The notes under the pieces are model-generated. The model made no database searches. It saw nothing but the letters and a program-made list of their open reading frames with translations, and was not told the origin of the DNA. Shown here in pieces: positions 45,757 through 54,789 of a DNA stretch of 64,000 nt. The DNA is from Pseudomonas sp. R28(2017) (GTDB taxonomy: Bacteria; Pseudomonadota; Gammaproteobacteria; Pseudomonadales; Pseudomonadaceae), in contig NZ_NEHW01000009.1 in assembly GCF_002112505.1 (NCBI RefSeq), forward strand, positions 124,001 through 188,000, in the 5' to 3' direction. How positions within the stretch are numbered: position 1 is the first letter of the stretch; every line of letters starts with the position of its first letter. The position numbers and the translations under genes were made by a program.

Positions 45757-46660
45757 TCAACGCACGTTCGCTGCGGATGAACGCAAGAAAGGCCAAGGCT
45801 ACCGGCGATTGCCGCTTGGCCTTGGCCTGCACCACGCACCAGCTGCGGTACAGCGGCAACTCTTCCACCGGCAGCTCCCTCAGTACTCCCGTGGCCAACT
45901 CCAGGTTCACGGCGTGGCGGGTCAGCAGGGCGATCCCCAGGCCGGCGATCACGCATTCGCGCTGGGCATCGGCTGAAGCCACCTCCAGCGTCTGGGTGAA
46001 ATGCACGCGCTTGTCCTTGAAGTACTCCTCGCAGGCCTTGCGCGTTCCCGAACCTTGCTCGCGGACCAGCAGGGTATGAGGCTCCAGGTCCTGCAGGCGC
46101 AGCTGTTCGAGCTTGCACAGCGGGTGTTCCGGCGGGGCCACCGCCACGATCGGGTTGTTGAGAAACGGCAGGAACTCCAGGCCCATGTCCTGCGGCACCA
46201 TCGACATGATGATCAGGTCGTCGCGGTTGTCGGAAAGCCGGCGGATCGCCTGGGCCCGATTGACCACGGTGAGGGTCAGGTTGACCTCCGGGTGACGCTG
46301 CTTGAAGGCGGCGAACAGGTGTGGCACGAAGTACTTGGCACTGGACTCGATCGCCAGTTTCAGCTGCCCTTGCAATGAACCCTGCATGTCCGACAGCTGC
46401 ATGTCGAGGCTTTCCAGGCGCCCGAAGATGTCGCGGCTGGCCCGCTGCAGGGCTTCGGCGGCCTCGGTCAGGTAGAGCTTCTTGCCGACGTACTCGAACA
46501 GCGGCTGGCCGATCAGCTCTTCAAGCTGACGGATCTGTAGACTAACGGCGGGTTGCGTCAGTGCCATCTCCTCCGCCGCACGGCTGTACGAGCGCAAATC
46601 GCACACCTCGTTGAAGATCTGCAATTGACGCAATGTCATACGCATCAAGGACTTACGCAT
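45698..46660 (-). CDS. pycR: LysR-family regulator PycR of pyruvate carboxylase
   Basis: The 320 residues have an N-terminal LysR helix-turn-helix (TLRQLQIFNEVCDLRSYSRAAEEMALTQPAVSLQIRQLEELIGQPLFEYV) and an effector domain close to the CbbR/CysB-type subgroup. It is divergent from pycA with 190 bases between; in P. aeruginosa a LysR gene in this position, PycR, controls pyruvate carboxylase and virulence traits. The start could be residue 1, 6 or 8; the ATG at 46660 is used here. Confidence 0.88.
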   Translation of the reverse strand: MRKSLMRMTLRQLQIFNEVCDLRSYSRAAEEMALTQPAVSLQIRQLEELIGQPLFEYVGKKLYLTEAAEALQRASRDIFGRLESLDMQLSDMQGSLQGQLKLAIESSAKYFVPHLFAAFKQRHPEVNLTLTVVNRAQAIRRLSDNRDDLIIMSMVPQDMGLEFLPFLNNPIVAVAPPEHPLCKLEQLRLQDLEPHTLLVREQGSGTRKACEEYFKDKRVHFTQTLEVASADAQRECVIAGLGIALLTRHAVNLELATGVLRELPVEELPLYRSWCVVQAKAKRQSPVALAFLAFIRSERALISALVERFSGKLPPTPAIP

Positions 46661-46850
46661 TTTTATCGGCTCTTCGGCAATACCTTGTTACTGAACTATA
46701 AGCTTTTGCTAATACAGCCTCTAACAAATATTGATTTTTGTTTATCGACCTTCAGCGCTAGGGTGAATGTGCGACTGGCCAGCAACGTCTGGTCACGCGC
46801 CGACCGGTAAAACCGGATCGTCTGTTCCTACGGGCTTTGGGAAGAAACCA

Positions 46851-48266
46851 GTGATAAAAAAAATCCTGATCGCCAACCGGGGTGAAATCGCAGTTCGGAT
46901 CGTCCGTGCCTGCGCCGAGATGGGCATTCGCTCTGTCGCGATCTATTCCGATGCCGACCGTCATGCCTTGCACGTCAAGCGCGCCGACGAGGCCTACAGC
47001 ATTGGTGCCGAGCCGTTGGCCGGCTACCTGAACCCGCGCAAGCTGGTCAACCTTGCTGTGGAAACCGGCTGTGACGCCCTGCACCCGGGTTACGGTTTCC
47101 TGTCGGAAAATGCCGAGCTGGCGGAGATCTGCGCCGAGCGCGGGATCAAGTTCATCGGCCCGGCCGCCGACGTCATTCGCCGCATGGGCGACAAGACCGA
47201 AGCGCGTCGCACCATGATCCAGGCGGGTGTGCCGGTCACCCCCGGCACCGAAGGCAACGTCGCCGATATCCATGAAGCCCTGAGCGAAGGCGACCGCATC
47301 GGTTACCCGGTGATGCTCAAGGCCACGTCCGGCGGTGGCGGCCGTGGTATCCGCCGCTGCAACAGCCGTGAAGAGCTGGAACAGAACTTCCCACGGGTGA
47401 TTTCCGAGGCCACCAAGGCCTTCGGTTCGGCAGAAGTGTTCCTGGAAAAGTGCATCGTCAACCCCAAGCACATCGAGGCGCAGATCCTCGGTGACAGCTT
47501 CGGCAACGTCGTGCACCTGTTCGAGCGCGATTGCTCGATCCAGCGCCGCAACCAGAAACTCATCGAAATCGCCCCGAGCCCACAGCTCACCCCCGAGCAG
47601 CGCGCCTACATCGGCGACCTGGCGGTGCGTGCGGCCAAGGCGGTGAACTACGAGAACGCCGGTACCGTGGAGTTCCTGCTCGCCGATGGCGAGGTGTACT
47701 TCATGGAGATGAACACCCGGGTGCAGGTGGAACACACCATCACCGAGGAAATCACCGGGATCGACATCGTCCGTGAGCAGATCCGCATCGCTTCGGGCCT
47801 GCCGCTGTCGGTGAAACAGGAAGACATCCAGCACCGTGGCTACGCGTTGCAGTTCCGTATCAACGCCGAAGACCCGAAGAACAACTTCCTGCCCAGCTTC
47901 GGCAAGATCACCCGTTACTACGCCCCCGGCGGCCCAGGCGTGCGTACCGACACGGCGATCTACACCGGCTACACCATTCCGCCGTTCTACGACTCCATGT
48001 GCCTGAAGCTCGTGGTCTGGGCGTTGACCTGGGAAGAAGCCATGGACCGCGGCCTGCGGGCCCTGGACGACATGCGCGTGCAAGGGGTGAAGACCACCGC
48101 CGCGTACTACCAGGAAATCCTGCGCAATCCGGAATTCCGTAGCGGCCAGTTCAATACCAGCTTCGTCGAAAGCCACCCCGAACTGACCAACTACTCGATC
48201 AAGCGCAAACCCGAAGAGCTGGCCCTGGCCATCGCCGCCGCCATCGCCGCCCACGCAGGCCTGTGA
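46851..48266 (+). CDS. pycA: Pyruvate carboxylase subunit A (biotin carboxylase)
   Basis: ATP- and bicarbonate-dependent carboxylation of biotin, first half-reaction of pyruvate to oxaloacetate. From GTG 46851 (GGGAAG upstream) it is 471 residues: IKKILIANRGEIAVRIVRACAEMG, the ATP-grasp loop GGGGRGIR, HIEAQILGD, and EMNTRVQVEHTITEEITG with the catalytic Arg. It lacks the carboxyltransferase and biotinyl parts, which are in the next gene: this is the two-subunit pyruvate carboxylase of pseudomonads. A longer reading frame upstream lacks a start signal. Confidence 0.95.
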   Translation: MIKKILIANRGEIAVRIVRACAEMGIRSVAIYSDADRHALHVKRADEAYSIGAEPLAGYLNPRKLVNLAVETGCDALHPGYGFLSENAELAEICAERGIKFIGPAADVIRRMGDKTEARRTMIQAGVPVTPGTEGNVADIHEALSEGDRIGYPVMLKATSGGGGRGIRRCNSREELEQNFPRVISEATKAFGSAEVFLEKCIVNPKHIEAQILGDSFGNVVHLFERDCSIQRRNQKLIEIAPSPQLTPEQRAYIGDLAVRAAKAVNYENAGTVEFLLADGEVYFMEMNTRVQVEHTITEEITGIDIVREQIRIASGLPLSVKQEDIQHRGYALQFRINAEDPKNNFLPSFGKITRYYAPGGPGVRTDTAIYTGYTIPPFYDSMCLKLVVWALTWEEAMDRGLRALDDMRVQGVKTTAAYYQEILRNPEFRSGQFNTSFVESHPELTNYSIKRKPEELALAIAAAIAAHAGL

Positions 48267-48277
48267 GGAACCCTATA

Positions 48278-50086
48278 ATGTCCAAGAAAATTCACGTAAC
48301 CGACACGATCCTGCGCGACGCCCACCAGTCCCTGCTGGCTACCCGCATGCGTACCGAAGACATGCTGCCGATCTGCGACAAGCTCGACAAGGTCGGCTAC
48401 TGGTCGCTGGAGGTCTGGGGTGGCGCCACCTTCGACGCCTGCGTGCGCTTCCTCAAGGAAGACCCGTGGGAGCGCCTGCGCAAATTGCGTGCGGCCCTGC
48501 CCAACACCCGTCTGCAAATGCTGCTGCGCGGCCAGAACCTGCTGGGCTACCGCCATTACAGCGACGACGTGGTCAAGGCCTTCGTCGCCAAGGCCGCGGT
48601 CAACGGCATCGACGTGTTCCGTATCTTCGACGCGATGAACGACGTGCGTAACCTGCGTGTCGCCATCGAAGCGGTGAAGGCTGCTGGCAAACACGCCCAG
48701 GGCACCATCGCCTACACCGTCAGCCCCGTGCACACCATCGACGCCTTCGTTGCCCAGGCCAAGCAGATGGAAGCCATGGGTTGCGACTCGATTGCGATCA
48801 AGGACATGGCTGGCTTGCTGACCCCGTTCGCCACCGGCGAGTTGGTCCGGGCGCTGAAGGCCGAGCAGTCGCTGCCGGTGTTCATCCACTCCCACGACAC
48901 CGCCGGCCTGGCCGCGATGTGCCAGCTCAAGGCCGTGGAAAACGGTGCCGACCACATCGACACCGCGATCTCCAGCTTCGCCTGGGGCACCAGCCACCCG
49001 GGCACCGAGTCGATGGTCGCCGCGCTCAAGGGCAGCGAGTTCGACACCGGCCTGGACCTGGAACTGCTCCAGGAAATCGGCCTGTACTTCTACGCCGTGC
49101 GCAAGAAGTACCACCAGTTCGAGAGCGAGTTCACCGCCGTGGACACCCGCGTGCAGGTCAACCAGGTGCCGGGCGGGATGATTTCCAACCTGGCCAACCA
49201 GCTCAAGGAGCAGGGCGCGCTGAGCCGCATGAACGAGGTGCTGGCCGAGATCCCGCGGGTGCGTGAAGACCTCGGCTTCCCGCCGCTGGTGACCCCGACC
49301 TCGCAGATCGTCGGTACCCAGGCGTTCTTCAACGTGCTGGCCGGTGAGCGCTACAAGACCATCACCAACGAGGTGAAGCTGTACCTGCAAGGCGGTTACG
49401 GCAAGGCCCCAGGTGTGGTCAACGAGCAGCTGCGCCGCCAGGCGATCGGCAGCGAAGAAGTGATCGACGTGCGCCCGGCCGACCTGCTCAAGCCAGAGAT
49501 GGCCAAGCTGCGTGGCGACATCGGTGCCCTGGCCCGTTGCGAAGAAGACGTGCTGACCTTCGCCATGTTCCCGGACATTGGCCGCAAGTTCCTCGAAGAA
49601 CGCGAAGCCGGCACCCTGACCCCCGAGGCCCTGCTGCCGATTCCTGAAGCCGGTGCTGTGGCGTCCCATGGTGGCGAGGGCGTACCGACCGAGTTTGTCA
49701 TCGACGTGCACGGTGAAACCTACCGCGTCGACATCACCGGTGTGGGCGTCAAGGCCGAAGGCAAGCGTCACTTCTACCTGTCGATCGACGGCATGCCGGA
49801 AGAAGTGGTGTTCGAGCCGCTCAACGAGTTCGTCGGCGGCGGTGGCAGCAAGCGCAAGCAGGCCAGTGCACCGGGCCACGTCAGCACCACCATGCCGGGC
49901 AACATCGTCGATGTGCTGGTCAAGGAGGGCGATGTGGTCAAGGCCGGCCAGGCGGTGCTGATCACCGAGGCGATGAAGATGGAGACCGAAGTGCAGGCGG
50001 CCATCGCCGGCAAGGTCGTGGCCATCCACGTGGCCAAGGGCGACCGCGTGACGCCGGGCGAGATCCTGATCGAGATCGAAGGCTGA
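48278..50086 (+). CDS. pycB: Pyruvate carboxylase subunit B (carboxyltransferase plus biotin carrier)
   Basis: Transfers CO2 from biotin to pyruvate. From ATG 48278 (GAGGA upstream) the protein is 602 residues. The N-terminal TIM-barrel domain begins with HVTDTILRDAHQSLLATRMR and has metal-binding residues in the DAMND and HSHDTAGL segments. A conserved PYC middle domain follows. The biotinyl domain ends the protein, with biotin Lys about 567 in ITEAMKMETEVQ. It closely resembles OadA, but no OadB/OadG membrane subunits follow, so it is the pyruvate carboxylase form rather than a sodium-pumping decarboxylase. Confidence 0.93.
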   Translation: MSKKIHVTDTILRDAHQSLLATRMRTEDMLPICDKLDKVGYWSLEVWGGATFDACVRFLKEDPWERLRKLRAALPNTRLQMLLRGQNLLGYRHYSDDVVKAFVAKAAVNGIDVFRIFDAMNDVRNLRVAIEAVKAAGKHAQGTIAYTVSPVHTIDAFVAQAKQMEAMGCDSIAIKDMAGLLTPFATGELVRALKAEQSLPVFIHSHDTAGLAAMCQLKAVENGADHIDTAISSFAWGTSHPGTESMVAALKGSEFDTGLDLELLQEIGLYFYAVRKKYHQFESEFTAVDTRVQVNQVPGGMISNLANQLKEQGALSRMNEVLAEIPRVREDLGFPPLVTPTSQIVGTQAFFNVLAGERYKTITNEVKLYLQGGYGKAPGVVNEQLRRQAIGSEEVIDVRPADLLKPEMAKLRGDIGALARCEEDVLTFAMFPDIGRKFLEEREAGTLTPEALLPIPEAGAVASHGGEGVPTEFVIDVHGETYRVDITGVGVKAEGKRHFYLSIDGMPEEVVFEPLNEFVGGGGSKRKQASAPGHVSTTMPGNIVDVLVKEGDVVKAGQAVLITEAMKMETEVQAAIAGKVVAIHVAKGDRVTPGEILIEIEG

Positions 50087-50118
50087 GATAAGCCCTCATC
50101 TACAAGCGGTTAACCTCT

Positions 50119-50143
50119 GGGGAGCGGATGCTCCCCTTTTTTT
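50119..50143 (+). terminator. Rho-independent terminator after pycB
   Basis: Stem GGGGAGC/GCTCCCC with loop GGAT and seven T residues, 33 bases after the stop. Confidence 0.92.
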
Positions 50144-50155
50144 GTGTTGGATTTG

Positions 50156-50251
50156 CCGGCCTCTTCGCGGGCACCCGCTCCCACAGGTACAGCGCTGCCC
50201 TCAGGCTTGGCGCGATCTCTGTGGGAGCGGGCTTGCCCGCGAAGAGGCCGG
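50156..50251. repeat. Inverted REP pair after pycB, left copy shortened by two bases
   Basis: The left element (50156-50187) has GCGGGCACCCGC where the usual core is GCGGGCAAGCCCGC, two bases short. The right element (50219-50251) is intact. They lie 18 bases from the GNAT gene stop. Confidence 0.9.
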
Positions 50252-50268
50252 TAAATCCAGAAAATCTT

Positions 50269-50940
50269 TCAGCCTTTGCGACATGCCTCGAGCGTTTCTA
50301 CCTGGCCTTTCGGCTGCTGGTTCGCTTCACTCAACCACCGCTCGAACCCGGCAGCCACCTGCGACCACTCATCATCGGTAATCGAGTACCACGCCGTATC
50401 GCGGTTGTGGTCCTTGACCACCAGGTGTTTGCGGAACACGCCCTCGAAAACGAAGCCGAAGCGCTCTGCCGCACGCTTGGAGCGGGCGTTGGCGTTGTTG
50501 CACTTCCACTCCAGCCGACGGTTGCCCAGCTCGAAGCCAAGCTTGGCCAGCAAGTAGACGGCTTCGGTGCTTTTAGGCGTGCGCTGCATGGGGGCGCCGA
50601 AGGCGATGTGGCCGATCTCGATACGGCCATGGTCCGGCACGATCGACATCAGGGTGAGAATGCCCTGGGCCTGGCCGTTGGCGCGGTCGATCACGGTGTA
50701 ATACAGCGGGTCGTGGCCGGCAGCGTTGCCTTGCAGCCAGCGGTCGAAGGCAGCGCGCTCGGTGAACGGGCCGTAGGGCAGGTAGTCCCACAGCACCGGG
50801 TCGGAATCCGGGCCTTGCAGGGCCGTCCAGAGGTCGTCGCCGTGGCGCGCCGGGTCGAGTTTCTCCAGGCGGATGAAGCGGCCTTCAATGGGCTCGGCCT
50901 TGGGCGTAGCGGCAGGTGTCCAGTTCAATGCGTCAGTCAT
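50269..50940 (-). CDS. GNAT family N-acetyltransferase, RimJ/RimL type
   Basis: From ATG 50940 the protein is 223 residues. It has the RimJ/L-type GNAT arrangement: EGRFIRLEKLDPARHGDDLW, GILTLMSIVPDHGRIEIGHIAFGAPMQ, then EWKCNNANARSKRAAERFGFVFEGVFRKHLVVKDHNRDTAWYSI, the acetyl-CoA-binding end. It acetylates an amine of an unknown acceptor, possibly a protein N-terminus or small molecule. Seven bases separate it from the next acetyltransferase gene upstream, so the two are cotranscribed. Confidence 0.88.
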   Translation of the reverse strand: MTDALNWTPAATPKAEPIEGRFIRLEKLDPARHGDDLWTALQGPDSDPVLWDYLPYGPFTERAAFDRWLQGNAAGHDPLYYTVIDRANGQAQGILTLMSIVPDHGRIEIGHIAFGAPMQRTPKSTEAVYLLAKLGFELGNRRLEWKCNNANARSKRAAERFGFVFEGVFRKHLVVKDHNRDTAWYSITDDEWSQVAAGFERWLSEANQQPKGQVETLEACRKG

Positions 50941-50947
50941 GTGCGGC

Positions 50948-51394
50948 CTACAACCCTTTGCGGAATTGGATGAAGCCCGGGCGCTCGGCAACCTGCTCGT
51001 ACAGGCTGATGGCGGTGGCGTTGGTTTCATGGGTCAGCCAGTGCACCTTGATGCAGCCGGCGGCCTTTGCCGTGGCATACACGTGCTCGATCAGCTGGCG
51101 GCCGATGCCCAGGCCGCGCTGGCTGCTGTCGACGTAGAGGTCCTGCAGGTAGCAGGAGTTCTCGATGCTCCAATTGGAACGATGGTAGATGAAGTTGACC
51201 ATGCCCACCGCCTTGCCATCGACCCAGGCCAGGGTCGAATGGGTCGGTTCGTTCGGGTCGAGCAGGCGTTGCCAGGTGCTGAGGCTGACCGCTTCGGCGA
51301 GTTCGGTCTGGTAGAAGCGCAGGTAGGCTTGCCACAGGGCGAGCCAGGCGGCGTGGTCTTGGGCGCTGACAGGGCGCAGGGTAACGCTGGGCAT
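50948..51394 (-). CDS. GNAT family N-acetyltransferase
   Basis: 148 residues with the GNAT motif A region YLQDLYVDSSQRGLGIGRQLIEHVYATAKAAGCIKVHWLTHETNATAISLYEQV; RGLGIG contacts the pyrophosphate of acetyl-CoA. It is small and soluble, with substrate unknown. The neighbouring paiB-like gene recalls Bacillus paiAB, where PaiA is a polyamine acetyltransferase. This protein or its neighbour could acetylate a polyamine, and the amidohydrolase further along would reverse that. This link is inference. Confidence 0.86.
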   Translation of the reverse strand: MPSVTLRPVSAQDHAAWLALWQAYLRFYQTELAEAVSLSTWQRLLDPNEPTHSTLAWVDGKAVGMVNFIYHRSNWSIENSCYLQDLYVDSSQRGLGIGRQLIEHVYATAKAAGCIKVHWLTHETNATAISLYEQVAERPGFIQFRKGL

Positions 51395-51405
51395 GGGCTT
51401 TTCCT

Positions 51406-52035
51406 TCAGAGTTGGCGCATGTGCGCCGCAAGTTGGTTGTCCAGGTAGTCCGGGCTGGCGCCCAGGCCATCGCGCACGCCGGCGATATCCTGCGCCGAGC
51501 GGTTCTGGCTGAGCTTGCGCGCGCCTTGCAGGCGGGCGATGGGCAGGCGGATGCCAACGATGGCGCGGAGCATGCTGTCGAGGTAGTCGGCGGGGGCGTC
51601 GGCGACTTTCCAGGGTTGGCTGCGGCCCTGTTCGTGGCGGTCAGTCAGGCGGCTGACGATCTGCAGCAGCGCTGCGGCATCGTGGATCACTTCGGCGGTG
51701 CCGTAAGCGTGCACGGCAAGGTAGTTCCAGGTCGGCACCACTTTCGGGTTTTCGGCCTTGCTCGGGTAATAGCTGGGGCTGACGTAGGCGTCGGCACCTG
51801 GGAACACCAGCAATGCTTCGGCGCCTTGCTCCAGCGCCTGCCATTGGAGGTTGGCGCGCGCCAGGTGGGCGTAGACGGTGCCGAACTCTCCCTCGTCGGT
51901 GGCGAGCAACACCGGCAGGTGCGTGGCCAGCAGGCCCTGTTCCCCGTGGCTGACCAGCACGGCCAGGCGGGTGTCGAGCATGTGCTGGTGCAAGCGCTCA
52001 AGGTCATGTTCCTGGTGGGGTTTGCTGTTGTACAT
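51406..52035 (-). CDS. PaiB-like FMN-binding family protein
   Basis: The 209 residues begin MYNSKPHQEHDLERLHQHMLDTRLAVLVSHGEQGLLATHLPVLL and contain AYVSPSYYPSKAENPKVVPTWNYLAVHAYG, the PaiB signature in a split-barrel FMN-binding fold. In Bacillus, PaiB was reported as a negative regulator of sporulation and protease genes; elsewhere it may bind flavin or heme. The gene is divergent from a MocR regulator with 90 bases between starts, so MocR probably regulates it. Confidence 0.85.
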   Translation of the reverse strand: MYNSKPHQEHDLERLHQHMLDTRLAVLVSHGEQGLLATHLPVLLATDEGEFGTVYAHLARANLQWQALEQGAEALLVFPGADAYVSPSYYPSKAENPKVVPTWNYLAVHAYGTAEVIHDAAALLQIVSRLTDRHEQGRSQPWKVADAPADYLDSMLRAIVGIRLPIARLQGARKLSQNRSAQDIAGVRDGLGASPDYLDNQLAAHMRQL

Positions 52036-52075
52036 GCGCAGGGTCCTTGTCGAATGGCTCCATCCTAGGCAGGCT

Positions 52076-52122
52076 ATTGGTTCTGGGTAAGAGCCATTAA
52101 TGACTGTTTTGATAGGTCCAAT
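52076..52122. promoter_or_regulatory. Candidate MocR control region between paiB-like and mocR genes
   Basis: The 90-base divergent gap contains ATTGG at 52076-52080 and its inverted copy CCAAT at 52118-52122, about four helical turns apart. Paired half-sites on one face of the helix are typical of MocR/PdxR operators. Weak evidence because the arms are short. Confidence 0.35.
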
Positions 52123-52125
52123 GCC

Positions 52126-53655
52126 ATGAGCGAACGCCCCCTCGTATTGCCTTTCGATCCTGCCGGTATCGTTCTCGATCGCCGTCGCGGGCTCAGTCAG
52201 CAGCTGTACCAGGCCTTGCGTGCGCGGGTGCTGGATGGCCGCCTGAGCAGCGGTACCCGGTTGCCGGCCACGCGCGAGCTGGCGAATGTGCTGGCGCTGT
52301 CGCGTAACAGCGTGGTGCGTGCCTATGACCAGTTGTATGCCGAGGGCTTTATCGAAAGCCGGGTCGGTGACGGCACTTATGTGAGCCGAGTGGCAAAACT
52401 ATCCACACAACTGTCCACAGGGTTATCCCGGGGTTTATCAACAGACTTATCCACATTTTTGGTCAAAAATACTGAGGATTTATCCAGCAACACACTATCC
52501 AGTGAGCCGTTGGAACGTCTGAAAAATAACCACCTGCCGCCGCCAAAAAGCGGTGCCCCGAGGGCATTCCGAGTCGGGATTCCGGCATTCGATCTATTCC
52601 CTTTCGACGTCTGGGCCAAGCTGCAGGCGGGTTTCTGGCGCAATCCGGCCCTGGCGCAGCTGGGTTATGGCGACCCGGCGGGTGAACCTGTGCTACGCGA
52701 GCTGATTGCCGCCTACTTGCGGCGTTCACGCGGCCTGTCCTGCACGGCTGAACAAATTGTGATCACCAGCGGCGCACAGCAGGCGATCAGCCTTTGTGCA
52801 CAGTTGCTGTTGCAGCCGGGCGACGGGGTGGCTGTGGAAAACCCAGGTTACCGGGCGGCCGGGCATACCTTCGCTGTAGCCGGTGGCAAGGTGACCGGCG
52901 TCGCGGTGGACGAGGAGGGCATGGATTGCCAGCGCCTGGAGCAGGTGACAGGCTGCCGGCTGGCCTACGTCACCCCGGCGCACCAGTACCCGACCGGCGT
53001 GACCATGAGCCTGCCTCGGCGCTTGGCCTTGCTGGCCTGGGCCGAGCGCAACGACGGCTGGATCATCGAGGATGACTACGACGGCGAGTACCGCTACAGC
53101 GGTGCGCCCTTGGCCCCGCTGGCGGCGCTCGACCGCCAGGGGCGGGTGCTGTACGTCGGTACCTTCGGCAAGATCGCCTTTCCGGCTTTGCGCCTGGGCT
53201 ACCTGGTGCTGCCGCCACGGCTGGTGCAGGCGTTCAGCCAGGGCCGGGCACTGGCGGTGCGGCATTCGGAGGTGGGCACCCAGTGCGTGATGGCCGAGTT
53301 CATGGCACAGGGGCATTTCCAGCGGCACATCCGGCGCATGCGCAAGGCAGCCTTGAGCCGGCGCGATGTACTCAAGGCGGGATGGCCTGCGGATGTGCCG
53401 GGGCTTGGTGCGATGCCGGAGGTAGCGGCCGGGCTGCATGTGAAGGTGGATGTGGATAACTTTGCGCGCGAGCAGGACCTGGTGGCCCGGGCCGAGGCGG
53501 TAGGCGTCGAAGTGAACGCGCTGAGCAGTTACTGGCTGGAGGAAAGCGAGGTGCCTGTGGATAAGCGGGCAGGGCTGGTGCTGGGGTTTGCGGCGGTGCC
53601 GGAAGGGCAGATCGCCGAAGCCTTGATGCGTTTGCGCAAGGCCTGGAGGGCGTGA
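52126..53655 (+). CDS. MocR-family regulator (GntR winged helix fused to PLP aminotransferase-like domain)
   Basis: The 509 residues have a GntR DNA-binding domain (LSQQLYQALRARVLDGRLSSGTRLPATRELANVLALSRNSVVRAYDQLYAEGFIESRVGDGTY, about 22-85). A linker of about 55 residues with repeated LST units follows. The fold-type I aminotransferase domain comes next, with PLP lysine near residue 349 in GTFGKIAFPALRLGY. Such proteins sense PLP-linked amines or amino acids and usually control the divergent neighbour, here the paiB-like gene. The linker is encoded by DnaA-box-like repeats: CTATCCACA, CTGTCCACA, TTATCAACA and one perfect TTATCCACA at 52447-52455. Two more perfect boxes are at 53451-53459 and 53556-53564. 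Confidence 0.92.
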   Translation: MSERPLVLPFDPAGIVLDRRRGLSQQLYQALRARVLDGRLSSGTRLPATRELANVLALSRNSVVRAYDQLYAEGFIESRVGDGTYVSRVAKLSTQLSTGLSRGLSTDLSTFLVKNTEDLSSNTLSSEPLERLKNNHLPPPKSGAPRAFRVGIPAFDLFPFDVWAKLQAGFWRNPALAQLGYGDPAGEPVLRELIAAYLRRSRGLSCTAEQIVITSGAQQAISLCAQLLLQPGDGVAVENPGYRAAGHTFAVAGGKVTGVAVDEEGMDCQRLEQVTGCRLAYVTPAHQYPTGVTMSLPRRLALLAWAERNDGWIIEDDYDGEYRYSGAPLAPLAALDRQGRVLYVGTFGKIAFPALRLGYLVLPPRLVQAFSQGRALAVRHSEVGTQCVMAEFMAQGHFQRHIRRMRKAALSRRDVLKAGWPADVPGLGAMPEVAAGLHVKVDVDNFAREQDLVARAEAVGVEVNALSSYWLEESEVPVDKRAGLVLGFAAVPEGQIAEALMRLRKAWRA

Positions 53656-53685
53656 ATGGGACTGCGAAGCAGCCCCTGGCTTGCC

Positions 53686-54789
53686 TCAGGTACCGGACTT
53701 GATCCGGGTCCAGGCCCGAGTTCGTGCCCGTTCAGCCTCACGCGTCAACGGTTTCAGCGTATACAGCTTGGTCATCGCCTCTGCCGTCGGGTACAGGTTC
53801 GGGTTGTTGCGAATCGCCGGGCTGACCTTGTCGGTGGCATCCTTGTTCGGGTTCGGGTAGCCGACGAAGTCGCTGATCGGCGCGATCACCTCAGGCCGCA
53901 GCAGGTAGTTGATGAAGGCATGGGCATCTTCCGGGTTGGCCGCGTTCTTCGGGATCGCCAGCATGTCGAACCAGATCGGTGCGCCTTCCTTGGGCAGGCG
54001 CATGTCCACCACCACGCCGTTCTTCGCATCCTTCGCACGGTTGGCAGCCTGCGAGAAGCTGCCGCTGTAGCCCACCGCCACGCAGATGTCGCCATTGGCG
54101 ATGTCGGCCATGTACTTGGAGGAATGGAAATAGGTGATGTACGGGCGGATCTTCAGCAACAGCGCCTCGGCCTTCTTGTAGTCGTCCGGCTTGTCGCTGT
54201 TCGGCGGCAGACCCAGGTGTTGCAGGGCCAGTGGCAGGATCTCCGAGGGCGAGTCGAGCAGCGCCACGCCGCACTGCTTGAGCTTGGCGATGTTCTCTTC
54301 CTTGAAGATCAGGTCCCAGCTGTCGACCGGGGCCTTGTCGCCGAGCACGGCCTTGACCTTGTCCGGGTTGAAGCCGATCAGAATGGTGCCGTACATGTAC
54401 GGCACGGCAAACTTGTTGCCCGGATCGTTGGCTTCGATCAGCTTCATCAGTGCCGGATCCAGGTGTTGCCAGTTCGGCAGCTTGCTGCGGTCCAGCGGCT
54501 GGAACACCCCCGCTTCGATCTGCTTGGCGAGGAACACGTTGGACGGCACGACCACGTCGTAGCCGGAGTTGCCGGTGAGCAGCTTGGCCTCGAGCGCTTC
54601 GTTGGTGTCGAAGATGTCGTAGATCAGCTTGACGCCACTGTCCTTCTGGAAGTCGCTCAAGGTCTGCGGGGTGATGTAATCGAACCAGTTATACACACGC
54701 AGGGTGCGCTGCTCGGCTTGAGCGTGCAGGGCACCGGTGAACAGGGTGGCAGCGATGAACGGGGCGAGCAGACGCTTGAGTCGGACCAT
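53686..54789 (-). CDS. Polyamine ABC transporter substrate-binding protein (PotF-like)
   Basis: The 367-residue protein has a signal peptide (MVRLKRLLAPFIAATLFTGALHAQA) and the PotD/PotF pattern: RVYNWFDYITPQTLSDFQKDSG, YDVVVPSNVFLAKQIEAGVFQPLD, WDLIFKEENIAKL, DICVAVGYSGSFSQA. The aromatic and acidic residues of the polyamine pocket are present. No ATPase or permease is next to it, so it may share another PotGHI or SpuFGH complex. The start shares one base (TAATG) with the amidohydrolase stop, so the pair is one operon. Confidence 0.92.
   Translation of the reverse strand: MVRLKRLLAPFIAATLFTGALHAQAEQRTLRVYNWFDYITPQTLSDFQKDSGVKLIYDIFDTNEALEAKLLTGNSGYDVVVPSNVFLAKQIEAGVFQPLDRSKLPNWQHLDPALMKLIEANDPGNKFAVPYMYGTILIGFNPDKVKAVLGDKAPVDSWDLIFKEENIAKLKQCGVALLDSPSEILPLALQHLGLPPNSDKPDDYKKAEALLLKIRPYITYFHSSKYMADIANGDICVAVGYSGSFSQAANRAKDAKNGVVVDMRLPKEGAPIWFDMLAIPKNAANPEDAHAFINYLLRPEVIAPISDFVGYPNPNKDATDKVSPAIRNNPNLYPTAEAMTKLYTLKPLTREAERARTRAWTRIKSGT

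Noticed and set aside
48278..50086. Sodium-pumping oxaloacetate decarboxylase alpha subunit (OadA)
   Set aside because: The protein is of the OadA/PycB type, but the membrane subunits OadB and OadG are missing and it follows a biotin carboxylase and PycR.
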